This document shows, in pieces, positions 42,645 to 53,884 of a DNA stretch of 64,000 nt. How positions within the stretch are numbered: the first letter of the stretch is position 1; each line of letters begins with the position of its first letter. The notes beneath the pieces are model-generated. The model was not told the DNA's origin. It saw only the letters and a program-made list of their open reading frames with translations, and made no database searches. The DNA comes from Prorocentrum cordatum (Eukaryota; Sar; Dinophyceae; Prorocentrales; Prorocentraceae), in assembly GCA_963575745.1 (NCBI GenBank), contig CAUYUJ010019102.1, positions 106,141-170,140 on the forward strand. Direction: 5' to 3'. The translations under genes and the position numbers were made by a program.

Positions 42645-42729
42645 GGCTCTTGCCTTGGGTGCTTTCGCTTTTCCCCTCCTCTCTTCCCCTCCTTCGCCCC
42701 TGTGAACCCTTTTCAATTCGGGATGTTTG

Positions 42730-42838
42730 GAATGCCTTGGACGTGTGATTCTAACGATCTCACGTCGTCCCAGCTGTGTGTTGTAACCCTGTCAGATAGT
42801 AGCAGATCTTCTCCGCTGGAAAAACACGGTCTCATTAT
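42730..42838 (+). repeat. Element 2 repeat B1
   Basis: 109 bp from GAATGCCTTGGACGTGTGAT to CGGTCTCATTAT. It matches 42999-43107 with one mismatch (T at 42750, G at 43019). Its last 3 bp (TAT) are shared with the start of A2. Confidence 0.93.
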
Positions 42839-42946
42839 GTTAGTGCGTGCACGGGAATGATGAGAAAGGTTTTTCGGGTGTCGTGTCCAGGCTTGGCCCC
42901 CCGCGTTGCTCATCGCAACCGCTCGGGCTCAAGCGTCAAAAGGCAC
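42836..42946 (+). repeat. Element 2 repeat A2
   Basis: 111 bp identical to A1. It overlaps B1 by TAT and is followed by a 52-bp spacer to B2. Confidence 0.95.
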
Positions 42947-42998
42947 CCGCCCTTTCGAACAATGTTCTCCCATCCCTTACTTCATTCAATGCTTTGCA

Positions 42999-43107
42999 GA
43001 ATGCCTTGGACGTGTGATGCTAACGATCTCACGTCGTCCCAGCTGTGTGTTGTAACCCTGTCAGATAGTAGCAGATCTTCTCCGCTGGAAAAACACGGTC
43101 TCATTAT
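42999..43107 (+). repeat. Element 2 repeat B2, 3' end
   Basis: Copy of B1. It ends CATTAT, after which the macrosatellite resumes with TCTCTTTTTAGAAGG. Confidence 0.93.
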
Positions 43108-43169
43108 TCTCTTTTTAGAAGGGAGAACCTATGTGGTGTAAGCAATGTGGTGTAATCAATTTCTGATCG

Positions 43170-44705
43170 CAGTGCGTTGTCCACTCCACTGCTCGCGCAA
43201 ACATCCCACCCACCCACCCGAAATTTGGTTTGCAAAATTTCTTAAGACCGTGACGGTGGGTACCACATGGCACTTGGCAACAACAGCGACGCCGACGACG
43301 ACAGCGACAACGACGATGACGACGCCGCCGAAAACGACTACGACGACACCGACGACGTCTCCAACGACTTCGACGACGCCGTCAACGACGACGACGACGA
43401 CACCGACGACGACGACGACGACACCGTTGCCGACGACGACGACGATGACAACGATGACGACGATGACGACGCCGACGACGACGATAACGACGACATCGAC
43501 GACGACGACGTCAACGACGCCGACGACGACGACGACGACGGCGGCGACGACGACGACGCCGACGTCGACGACGACGAAGACGACAACGACGCCGACGCCG
43601 ACGACGACGACGAAAACGACGACGACGTCGCCAACGAAGACAACGAGGAAGGAGGGAGGACGACGACGGCGACAACGACGACAACGACGAGGGAGGAGGG
43701 AGGACGGCGACGACGCGAACGACGAAGAAGGAGGAAGGACGGCGACGCCGACGACGGCAACGACGAGGGAGGAGGGAAGACGACGACGACAACGACGACG
43801 ACGACGGCGACGAAATAGGAGGGACGACGACGAGACGCCGACGACGGACGACGCCGACGACGAGGGAGGAGGAGGAAGGACGACCACGGCGACAACGACG
43901 ACGGAAACGACCACGACGCCAAAGAGGACGACGACGACGAACACGAGGAAAGACAGAAGACGACGTAGGCGACGACGACGACGATAACGACGCGGGAGGA
44001 GGAAGACGACGACGTCGACGAGGACGACGCAAGAGCGCGCGCGCACGCTTTTGCTGAAAATCCGTTTTGCGAAACCTTGTGTTTTTGTAGGTTTCTTGGA
44101 CACACGATTTTGAAGTCCTTCCGAAACCGATGGGTTTTTAAGGTTTTCGGCATACGCGCGCGACGACGCGCGCGTCTGCACTTCGTCTCGTTTTTTGCAG
44201 AGGATTCTCGCGACGGCACACGCGCAAGGGCGTTCGACAGCTTTCGACATGAGCGCGCGCGAAGCCCGTTTGGTAGCATTTTGTGAAAATCTTGAAAAAC
44301 CCATGGTTTTCTTAAGATTTCGCAAGAGCTTTCGCGGAAGTTTTTTTAGCAACTCTGTGTTGGGAAACCCTGTGTTTTTGGATTTTTTTTTGAAACTCGA
44401 TTGCGAAATCCTGCCCGCACCGAAGGTTTTTGAAGGATTTCGGCATGCGCGCGCGACGACGCGCGCGTGTGCACTTCGTTTCATTGTTTGCAAGGGAGTC
44501 GCGAAAAAAATGTTATGGTAGAACAAAAAATGTCACCGCATAGTGTCTTTTACAAGGGAACCTCAGGGGGGGGAAACCGGCCTAGCTGGGATGGTATGGT
44601 TTCATATTTCGGATGGACGAGTGTGCAGAATACATAGTATATATATATGAAACCATATTATCACAGGGGGAACCGATAAGTCCGGGGGGTGGGGGGTAGA
44701 GTCTA
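43170..44705. repeat. Macrosatellite unit 2
   Basis: It includes a GACGGTGGGTACCACATGGC segment before the GAC tract, shared with units 4 and 5 but absent from units 1 and 3. An ORF from 43267 starts MALG and is Asp-rich; similar MALG starts occur in units 4 and 5 but the downstream frames do not stay aligned. Confidence 0.85.
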
Positions 44706-44740
44706 TTTTTTTTGGAAAGGAGAATCAATCACTTGCTCAA

Positions 44741-45614
44741 CTTGAAGCTGTCCTCTCCACTGCTCGCGCAAACATCCCACCCTCCCACCCGCAACTTGAT
44801 TTGCAAAACCTCTTAAAACCGACTACGACGACACCGGCGACAACGATTAGGACGACACCGACGACGTCTCCGACGACTTCGACGACGACAACGACGCCGA
44901 CGCAGACGACGACGAAGACGACGATGACGACGCCAACGAAGGCGACGACGAGGGAGGAGGAAGGACGACGACGGCGACAACGACGACAACGACAACAACG
45001 ACGAGGGAGGAGGGAGGACGCCGACGACGCGAACGACGACGAAGGAGGAAGGACGGCGACGCCGACGACGACAACGACGAGGGAGGAGGGATGACGACGA
45101 CGACAACGACGACGACGACGGTGACGAAATAGTGACGACGACGGTGACGAAATAGAGCCGACGACGAGACGCCGACGACGGACGTCGACGACGACGTGGG
45201 AGGAGGAGGACGGACGACCACGGCGACAACGACGGCGGAAACGACCACGACGCCAAAGAGGACGACGACGACGAACATGAGTTTAGACAGAGGACGACGT
45301 AGGCGACGACGACGACGACGACGCGGGAGGAGGGAGGACGGCGACGACGACGACGACGACGCAAGAGCGCGCGAGCACGCTTTTGTTGAAAATCCGTGTT
45401 GCGAAACCTTAGGTTTTTGTACGTTTTTTGGACGCACGATTTTGAAATCCTTCCGAAACCGATGGGTTTTGAAGGTTTTCGGCGTACGCCCGCGACGGCG
45501 TGCGCGTCTGCACTTCGTTTCGTTTTTTGCACAGGATTTTCCCGACGGCACACGCGCAAGGGCGTTCGACAGATTTCGACATGCGCGCGCGCGAAGCCCG
45601 TTTGGCAGCATTTT

Positions 45615-45670
<56 letters not shown>

Positions 45671-46058
45671 AAAAACGCAAGAGCTCGCGCGGAAGCTTTT
45701 TTAGCAAATCAGTGTTGCGAAGCCCTGTGTTTTTGTATGTTTTTTTTGGAAACTCGATTGCGAAATCCTTCCGGCACCGAAGGTTTTTGAAGGATTTCGG
45801 CATGCGCGCGCGACGGCGCGCGCGTGTGCACATCGTTTCATTTTTTGCAAGGGATTCGCGAACAAGTGTGATGTTAGAACAACAAATGTAACCGCATAGT
45901 TTTTTTTGCAAAACAACAAAGGGAACCTCAGGGGGGGAAACCGGTTTGGCTGGGATGATATTTGTCATATTTCGGATGGACGAGTGGTCATAATCAGATA
46001 TGATTTACATACCCGAAAGGGGAACGGATAAGTCCGGGGGGGGGGGGGTAGAGTCTAA
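44741..46058. repeat. Macrosatellite unit 3
   Basis: It lacks the GTACCACATGGC segment. The middle between the half-units is replaced by an AT hairpin (45611-45675). Confidence 0.85.
45611..45675. repeat. T9-AA(TA)n-TT-A10 palindrome
   Basis: A run of T, then AATATAT...ATATATT, then a run of A. It replaces about 45 bp (TGTGAAAATT...CTTAAGATT) found at this place in all other units. The whole stretch can form one long hairpin. Confidence 0.9.
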
Positions 46059-46113
46059 TTAGAAAAGGAGAATCTAAATTGCGTCGTATGTACAGTGCAA
46101 TTCACTTTGACCG

Positions 46114-47440
46114 TCTTGAAGCTGTCCTCTCCACTGCTCGTGCAAACATCCCACCCTCCCACCCGCAACTTGGTCGCAAGACCTCGTAAGACAAGACCGT
46201 GACGGTAGGTACCACATGGCACTTGGCCACGACACCGACGCCGACGACAGCGACAGCGATGACGAGACACCGACTACGACGACACCGACGACGTCTTCAA
46301 CGACTTCGACGACGACAACGACGACGACAACGACGACACCGACGACGACGACGACGACGACGACGAGGGAGGAGGGAGGACGACGACGGCGACAACGACG
46401 ACAACGACGACAACGACGAGGGAGGAGGGAGGACGGCGACGACGCGAACGACGAAGAAGGAGGAAGGACGGCGATGCCGACGACGACGACGAGGGAGGAG
46501 GGGAGACGATGACGACAACAACGACGACGACGACGACGACGGCGACGAAATAGGAGTGACGACGACGAGGCGCCGACGACGGACGATGACGACGACGAGG
46601 GATGAGGAGGAAGGACGACCACGGCGATAACGACGACGGAAACGACCACGACGCCAAAGAGGACGACGACGACGAACACGAGGAAAGACAGAGGACGACG
46701 TAGGCGACGACGACGACGACGCGGCAGGAGGGAGGACGGCGACGACGACGACGACGACGACGCCGACGACGCAAGAGCGCGCGCGCACGCTTTTGTTGAA
46801 AATCCGTGTTGCGAAACCTGGTGTTTTTGTTTGGTTTTTTGGGCACTATTTTGAAATCCTTACGAAGCCGATGGGTTTTGAAGGATTTCGGCATACGCGC
46901 GCGACGACGCGCGCGTCTGCACTTCGTTAAATTTTTTACAGAGGACTCGCGACGGCACGCGCGCAAGGTCGTTCGACAGATTTCGACATGCGCGCGCGCG
47001 AAGTCCGTTTGGTAGCATTTGGTGAAAATTGTGAAAAGCCTATGGCTTTGTCTTAAGATTTCGCAAGAGCTCGCGCGTCAGTTTATTTAGCAAATCAGTG
47101 TTGCGAAACCCTTTGTTTTTGCATGTTTTTTTGTTTTGGAAATTCGATTGCGAAATCTTTCCGGCACCGACGGTTTTTGAGGGATTTCGGCATGCGCGCG
47201 CGACGACGCGCGCGTGTGCACTTCGTCTCGTTTTTTGCAAGGGATCCGGGCAAAAGCTTTATGTTAGAACAAAACTTGTTCCCGCGTATGGTTTTTCACA
47301 AGGGAACCTCAGGGGTAGCGACCCCGGCCCCCCTGGGATAGTGTAAAATCATATTTAGGATGGACATGTGGTCAGAATCATATGTGATCTACATACCCGA
47401 AAGGGGGATTGATGACGCCGGGGGGGGGGGGGTAGAGTAG
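46114..47440. repeat. Macrosatellite unit 4
   Basis: It contains the GTACCACATGGC segment, the GAC tract and both half-units with their palindromes (about 46899 and 47193). Confidence 0.85.
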
Positions 47441-47700
47441 ATTTTTTTGGTGTTTAGAAAAAAGAATATACGGTGCGAGCTACAGTGGTGCAACCTATGC
47501 AGTGCAATCTGGGTCGTGTAATTTACCTTGAGCAGATAATTTGGTGTAAGATATTACGTGGTGCGAGCAGTTTTGTGCAATCGTGCAACTCATGTGGCGC
47601 AATCTGTGTGGTGTGGGCTCCGTGACATAAGGCATGTGTTGCAATCACTGTGGTACAATGTATATGGTGTAAGCTTTGTGCTGCAATTAATATTTGGCCG

Positions 47701-49016
47701 TCTTGAAGCTGTCCTCTCCACTGCTCGTGCAAACATCCCACGCTCCCACCCGCAACTTGGTCGCAAGACCTCTTGAGACAAGACCGTGACGGTGGGTACC
47801 ACATGGCACTTGGCCACGACACCGACGCCGACGACGACAGCGACAACGACGACGACGGCGCCGCCGACACCGATTACGACGACGTCTCCAACGACTTCGA
47901 CGACGACAACGACGACGACGACACCGACGATGACCACGCCGACGACGACGACGGCGACGAGGGAGGAGGGAGGACGACGACGGCGACAACGACGACAATG
48001 ACGACAACGAAGAGGGAGGAGGGAGGACGGCGACGACGCGAACGACGAAGAAGGAGGAAGAACGGCGACGCCGACGACGACAACGACGAGGGAGGAGGGA
48101 AGACGACGACGACGGCAACGACGACGACGACGGTGACGAAATAGGAGGGACGACGACGAGACGCCGACGACGGACGACGACGACGACGACGACGACTAGG
48201 GAGGAGGAGGAAGGACGACCACGGCGACAACGACGACGGAAACGACCACGACGCCAAAGAGGACGACGACGACGAACACGAGGAAAGACAGAGGACGACG
48301 TAGGCGACGACGACGACGACGCGGGAGGAGGGAGGACGGCGACGACGACGACGACGCCGACGACGCAAGAGCGCGCGCGCGCCGCTTTTGTTGAAAATCC
48401 GGGTTTTTGTAGGTTTTTTGGACACGCGATTTCGAAATCCTTACGAAACCGATGGGTTTTGAAGGATTTCGGCATACGCGCGCGACGACGCGCGCGTCTG
48501 CACTTCGTTAATGTTTTTCCAGAGGACTCTCGCGACGGCACACGCGCAAGGGCGTTGGACAGATTTCGACATGCGCGCGCGCGAAGTCCGTTTGGTAGCA
48601 TTTTGTGAAAATTGTGAAAAACCTATGGTTTTTCTTAAGATTTCGCAAGAGCTCGCGCGTCAGTTTTTTAAGCAAATCAGTGTTGCGAAACCCTTTGTTT
48701 TTGTATGTTTTTTTTGGAAGCTCGATTGTGAAATCTTTCCGGCACCGAAGGTTTTTGAGGGATTTCGGCATGCGCGCGCGACGACGCGCGCGTGTGCACT
48801 TCGTCGATTTTTTTTGCAAGGGATTCGCGAAAAAGTGTTATGTTAGAACAAACAATGTCACCGCATAGTGTTTTTTACAAGGGAACCTCAGAGGGGGGGA
48901 TGCCGGCCGGCCTGGGATAGTGTAAATCATATTTAGGATGGACATGTGGTCATAATCATATGTGATTTACATACCCGAAAGGGGGATTGATGACGCCGGG
49001 GGTGGGGGGGGGAAAA
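47701..49016. repeat. Macrosatellite unit 5
   Basis: The last unit of the array. It ends in a G run at 49000-49012 and TTTTTAGAAAGGAGA, the same border sequence as the other units. The stretch 47441-47700 before it holds the TGTGGTGCAA-type minisatellite. Confidence 0.85.
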
Positions 49017-49144
49017 CCTTGTTTTTAGAAAGGAGACTCTATGTGGTCCAATCGGCGTCAAGCTATAGATATGTGTTGCGCCTTGTTGGGTGCAGTCGAC
49101 GTGAAACAATTTGTGTGATGCAAGTTATGTGGTGCAAGATATGG

Positions 49145-49590
49145 GTGCACAGCACTGCAACGCAATGCAATGCACAACAATGCAAAGCATTGCACATTAA
49201 TGCAAATCGCGAAATCAATACACGTCAATGCAATTCAATCTAAATCAATGCACATTGATGCAAACACTTCGACGCAATGCAAAGCAACGCAACGCAATGC
49301 AACGCAATGCAACGCAATGCAACGCAATGCAACGCAAAGCACTGTAACGCAATGCAGAGCAATGCAACGCAGCGCAATGCAACTGAATGCAACATGCAAC
49401 TCAATGCGCCGTAATGCAACTCAGTGCACAGCAATGCACAGCAATGCAAAGCACGGCGGAGCAATACAAAGCAATGCAACGTAATGCGATTTCCATGCGA
49501 TTGCAATGCGATTGCACTGCAATGCGATTGCACTGGAGTGCAATACGATTGCACTGGAGTGCAATGCGATTGCAATGCACTGCGATTGCA
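49145..49590. repeat. (GCAAT/GCAAC)n degenerate minisatellite
   Basis: CAATGCAACG units, about 10 bp, strongest at 49270-49340. They grade into GCGATTGCAATGC units from 49490. Confidence 0.85.
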
Positions 49591-49734
49591 ATGCAACGGG
49601 GGTGGGTGTGTGCAACTGGGCGGCGGCGACTGGTGGGAATGGGGCCGCAAACGGGGCCGCAAACGGGCCTTTCCAATCGATTGCAATCGATTGGATTGCA
49701 ATCGATTGCATTGCAACGTTTCGACTGCAACGTG

Positions 49735-50000
49735 GGGGTGCATCGGGGCGGCGGCGACGGGGCGGCGACGGGTCGCGTCGACGGGGGGAAGCGACGGCGA
49801 CCACAAGGCGGCGGACCCGACAACGGAGCCCAGACGACGGGCGGCGACGAGTCGGCGACGGAGCGTCGACGGCGACCACAAGTCGGAGGACCCAACAACA
49901 GATCCCAGTGGACGGGCGGCGACGAGGCGGCGACGGGGCGGCGACGGCAACCACGAGGCGGCGGACCCGACAACGAAGCCCAGTTCCTTAGAAAAGAAAC
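49735..50000. repeat. About 75-bp tandem repeat, three copies
   Basis: Units with CGACGGCRACCACAAGGCGG and CCCGACAACGGAGCCCAG recur near 49790, 49866 and 49941, preceded by a GGCGGCGACGG-rich part. Confidence 0.75.
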
Positions 50001-51181
50001 AAGGACTCCTAAGTGCAAGCGCTGCTAGGGGAATATGAATACTACCCTCCTCTCTCCCCGAAGATGGCTGGAGAGTGGCGCAATTCCCTCCGCGTATGTT
50101 TTTGTTGCAGGCTGGTGCGAGTTTTTTTTTGTTCTTCGGTGTTTTTCCAATCCCGTCGTTCTCGGTCCTGCCAACATGGTGCTACCGCTGCCGCGTGGGC
50201 CTTCTTGTAGGATCTGGGCTCTGCCCTCGTCGTTCAGAATGGCGCTTTGAGCCCCAACGCGGGCCACTTTTCTGGATCCGAGTCCTTCCTCATCGTTGTC
50301 GCCCCCCTCCATTCCCCTCCTCCGCATTCCCCTGGTCCTCCTGCTTCTCCCGCTGCTTCCATTCCAGTTCCTGTTGCTGCTGGTGGTGCTGCTGCTGCTG
50401 CTCCTCCTCCTCCTTCTTCCCCAACTCGTTATCCTCCTGCTCCTCCTGCTCCTGCTCCTGCTCCTCCTCCTCCTCCTTCAGCCCCGAGGGTGGGGGCCTG
50501 GCACCTGTTCTCATGGTGTCAGCGCCACACACTCCTCGGGGCACACTGTCAGTGTCAATTGCATGCGGCGGCTGGGGGCAGATAGCCCGGCTTTCGTCGT
50601 TCTTGCACCAGCCACGTGGCACTTTGCCCGTGGCAGCGGCGCGTTAGCTGCGCCCGTGACCTGGAGATGGGTACCAGGCACGGGGAGTGTGGATTTGGTT
50701 GAGAGGCGGGCCATGTGGTCCGTAAGTCCCTTGGGACCTTGTGTCCGCTCACCCTGGGGTACAAACCCAGTTGCGCATGCCATCCGATTCGGCAGGGGTG
50801 ACGGTCGGGCTGTGACGCGGTGAACCGGCTGTCCCCCTACGCACCACGCCGTCTCGGTTGGGCAGCGAATCGTTGAGCGACGAGGTATCTGCCTTTCCCC
50901 TGACTGTCGGTGCTGGCGTCTGCGGGCCCGTTCCTCCTGTCTGGGAGGCCGAAGGTGATGGTTGAGCCTCGCTCGCCGTTCATTTCTTGGGTCTATGACA
51001 CTCATGACACGCCTCCTCCTCCTCCTCCTCCACCTCTTCCTCCTCCTCCACCTCCCCCTTTTGTGTACGCAACTGTCCTTTTCCGATTGCGCATAGCACG
51101 ATCGGGTCTTTTTGGGGTCTCATGTCCGCTATGAGACGCGTCCGTGGATAGATAATTAATCAATGCAATGGGAAAGGTTGG
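50001..51181. other. No recognisable gene
   Basis: A CTGCTG/CTCCTC-rich stretch at 50335-50485 encodes poly-Leu, Pro or Ser depending on frame. A short CCTCCT tract lies at 51010-51060. No family resemblance. Confidence 0.5.
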
Positions 51182-51338
51182 AGCCCGTTTCTTTATTGCT
51201 TGGGGCATGACGGGCGTCATGGCCCCCGCTCCCCCCCCCCGCCCTATGACGTAACGCTCCCCCCCCAGTGCGTTCCGGGCAGTGCCGCCGTGCGCATTGG
51301 GATCCGCGTAGGAATCTGCATAGGTGTCTGCTCCGCAG

Positions 51339-51385
<47 letters not shown>

Positions 51386-51584
51386 CGTCGTCGTCGCTCG
51401 TGGTTCGTCGCTCGTCGCTCATCGTCGTCGTGCGCGCGGACGCGGCTGGAGCATGTTTTTAAGTCCGGGCCGATGACGGCAATCATCTAGGGGGGGGGGG
51501 GGTCGATGACGTCACGTTTCGCGCCGGCGGCGTTTGGGAATGCTTAGGAATGACGGAGGACGGGTAGCACGAACATGTAGGTGG

Positions 51585-51880
51585 CGATATGCACCACAAC
51601 GCCTGTGTACATCACAGTGCCCGCGTGCACCACAGCGCCTGTGTACACCACGCCGCCGATGTACACCACAGCAGCCGCGTGCAACACGGCGTCAGTTTGG
51701 GCCATCGTGCCCGCGGGCACAGCAGCTCCTGTGTACACCACAGCGCCTCCGTACAACACATCAGCCGTGCGCAACACAGCACCAGTGTACACCACAATGC
51801 CTGCGTGCATTGCAGTGCGTGTGTGCGCCACGGCGCGTGTGTGCACCGCATCAGACGTGTGCAACACAGCACCATTGTTG
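51585..51880. repeat. About 27-30-bp minisatellite (left arm)
   Basis: CAGCGCCTGTGTACACCA units with GTGCCCGCGTGCACC variants. It gives a His/Val/Thr-rich frame that is not a gene. Confidence 0.75.
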
Positions 51881-52164
51881 TGTATAGAATTTCACAAAGG
51901 GATCCTTGTGACAAAATGGAGCGCGTGTGGATTCCAGAAAAAACAATGGAAAACAAATCCTCATGGACGAAGGAGCGCCGCTGGAATCGACGAGTCCCCC
52001 CGAGTCCGCCCGCATCACCCTAACTTTCATTTACGTCCAGGAGGCTCCAGTTAAACTGGCCGTCCGAGAACCAACTGGACCGATTCAATCGACCATTCTG
52101 CGGTGCACGCTGAGATGCGCACGTGCGTTGTAACGCCAAGCCGCACGACAGGAGGTACGAAGGG

Positions 52165-52412
52165 GGAATTGGAAGAGGAGGAGGAGGAGGAGGAGGAGGA
52201 GGAGGAGGAGGAGGAGGAGGAGGAGGAGGAGGAGGAGGAGGAGGAGGAGGAGGAGGAGGAGGAGGAGGAGGATGAGGAGAGGAGGATGAGGATGAGGATG
52301 AGGATGAGGAGGAGGAGGAGGAGGTGAGGAGGAGGTGAGGATGAGGCAGGAGGAGGAGGAGGAGGAGGTGGAGGAGGAGGTGGAGGAGGAGGAGGAGGGA
52401 GGAGGGAAAAAC
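52165..52412. repeat. (GGA)n microsatellite
   Basis: A long GAGGAG tract with GAT and GTG variants, at the centre of the foldback structure. Confidence 0.95.
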
Positions 52413-52494
52413 GTCGCATTCGATTCTCAGAACTTTCCTGGCGTGGCGTTTAGTTGTCAACAGCAGATCCTGTCGTACATGCTCCTTCTACCTG

Positions 52495-52760
52495 TCCTAT
52501 GCACGCTTCGTTGCACGCGGGTGCAGTGGTGTAGACAGGCGCTGTGGCGTGCGCAGGCGCTGCGGTGCACGCGAGCACAGTGGTGTACATAGGCGTTGTG
52601 TTGCACATGGGTGCTGCGGTGTATGTACACCAGCGCTGTAGTGCTCCCAAGTACTGTGGTATACACAGGCGGTGCGTTGCACGCGGCTGTTGCGGTGTAC
52701 GCAGGCGCTGTGGTGCTCACGCGCGGTGTGGTGCACGCGAGCGTTGTGGTGTACACAGGC
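52495..52760. repeat. About 27-30-bp minisatellite (right arm, inverted)
   Basis: GGTGTACACAGGCGCTGTGG-type units, the reverse complement of the unit at 51585-51880. Confidence 0.72.
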
Positions 52761-52951
52761 GCAATGGGCAGATCGCCATACATGCTGCTCGCGTCGTCGT
52801 CGTCGTTCGTCGCTCGTCGCTCGTCGCGTCGTGCGCGCGGGCGCCGCTGTGGTGCCGGAGCCACACGGCAGGGGGGGGCGTCACGTCATACCCCCCCCGC
52901 CTCCTCCCCCCCATGACGCCCGTCATCGCCGAACATAAAGAAACGCGCTCT

Positions 52952-53639
52952 TGGGTGGGAGGAGTAGGATGCTAGGTATGGTTTGCCTCCCCCCTCTGCT
53001 CTTCCGCCCTCCCCCCTCCCCCCAGAAAATGCTCCCGATCCTTTTGGAAGTCGACCGCCCCCGCGAGGCACCCCGCCCCTCTCTCCCCCCCGCTTTCGCC
53101 CGCCGCCGTCGCCGTCGGTTTCGTCGGCGTCGTCGGCCTCCTCGTCGCTGCTGTCGTCCGACGCGCCTCCGCGCGCGAGGGGAAGGGGTCCAGCGTCGAT
53201 CCGAGAACAGTCCGCGCGGACCTCCGACAGTCTATGCTTTTGCCGACTTTTCTTCTTCTACTCCCGTGGCTGCTGGCCGAGGTCTTCCGCCCCTAGTGTT
53301 CGTCAAGACCCAGATCGCGGCGACGAGCTCTGCGACCGGCACGCCCTGCGACTCTATCAAGGCGCGCGCGCGCGTTCCGCCCCTGCACTGGTCCAGGACC
53401 GCCGGCCCCCTCCTGTCCGAGCAGGGAGGAGAGAGGCGGGGTAGGGGGTAGGGGGGAGGAGGGGGAGAGGACGGAGGAGGGGGGGAGGTGGTGGGGAAGG
53501 TGGGAAGGGAGGGGGGGACGGGGAGGATGGGGAGGGAGGGGGAGGAGGGGAAGCAGGAGCAGGTTGAACAGGATGAGGAGGAGCACTCCCACGCAACAGC
53601 TGTGCAGCTTGAGTCAGTACAACTGTGTCAGTACAACGC
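52952..53639. other. No recognisable gene
   Basis: Pyrimidine-rich then GC-rich stretch, and a GGGGAGG-rich region at 53440-53580. No protein family seen. Confidence 0.5.
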
Positions 53640-53642
53640 AAA

Positions 53643-53673
<31 letters not shown>

Positions 53674-53715
53674 GGAGGAGGAGGAGGAGGAGGAGGAGGA
53701 GGAGGAGAAGCAGGG
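53640..53715. repeat. (GGA)n microsatellite
   Basis: GAGGAGGAG tract with GAA variants. Confidence 0.9.
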
Positions 53716-53884
53716 GCAGGAGGACCAGTGTGGACCAAAAACGCATCCACGATGTTGCAATAAGCCCTCTTTCTCTTCAGTAACCTCTCCATGGGTCTCT
53801 ACAATAATTAGTTTTCATTGCGGGAAGTGGTCCATGAGAGGACAACCGTTTGAGAAACTTCAATCGTGCCCAAACACCAAAGTT

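Larger units (their letters stand above)
36049..43107 (+). mobile_element. Element 2: young PAT-like tyrosine-recombinase retrotransposon
   Basis: 7.06 kb. Termini: A1 (36049-36159), B1 (42730-42838), A2 (42836-42946), B2 (42999-43107). A1 and A2 are identical over 111 bp, and B1 and B2 differ at one of 109 positions, so insertion was recent. Coding order: short hydrophobic ORF, Gag, RT-RNase H, tyrosine recombinase, methyltransferase. Split direct repeats together with an MT domain are characteristic of PAT-type elements of the DIRS order (family knowledge). It lies between the GTAGAGTC end of unit 1 and the TTTTTAGAAGGGAGAA start of unit 2, and the uninterrupted unit junctions at 44705, 46058 and 47440 show the empty site. 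Confidence 0.92.
34786..49016. repeat. Macrosatellite: five units of about 1.3-1.6 kb, with element 2 inserted
   Basis: Each unit has the order CTCTCCACTGCTCG...CAAACATCCCAC, a long (GAC/CGA)n region, two related half-units of about 295 bp each centred on a GCGCGCGACGACGCGCGCG palindrome, a CCTCAGGGGGG/ATTTAGGATGG region, and an end near GGGGTAGAGTCTA. Units: 34786-36048, about 43170-44705, 44741-46058, 46114-47440, 47701-49016. The GAC tracts give long Asp, Thr or Arg-rich frames that differ between units and are not conserved as proteins. Confidence 0.88.
51182..52951. mobile_element. Foldback-like element, 1.77 kb
   Basis: The outer ends are inverted: GTTTCTTTATTGCT...GGC then ATGACGGGCGTCATGG at 51187-51222 pairs with CCATGACGCCCGTCAT...CATAAAGAAAC at 52910-52944, followed inward on both sides by G/C homopolymers with TATGACGTAACG/CGTCACGTCATA. 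Further in, CGTCGTCGT tracts lie on both sides, and the minisatellite at 51585-51880 is repeated in inverted orientation at 52495-52760. The centre is a (GGA)n tract. No transposase is seen. No clear target duplication. Confidence 0.65.

Noticed and set aside
43267-43818. Asp-rich ORF starting MALG in macrosatellite unit 2
   Set aside because: The start is shared with units 4 and 5 but the frames diverge within the GAC tract, and two units lack the start altogether.
49145-49590. Regular short-unit array considered as a CRISPR-like array
   Set aside because: It is a degenerate 10-bp minisatellite with no unique spacers, and the window is eukaryotic.
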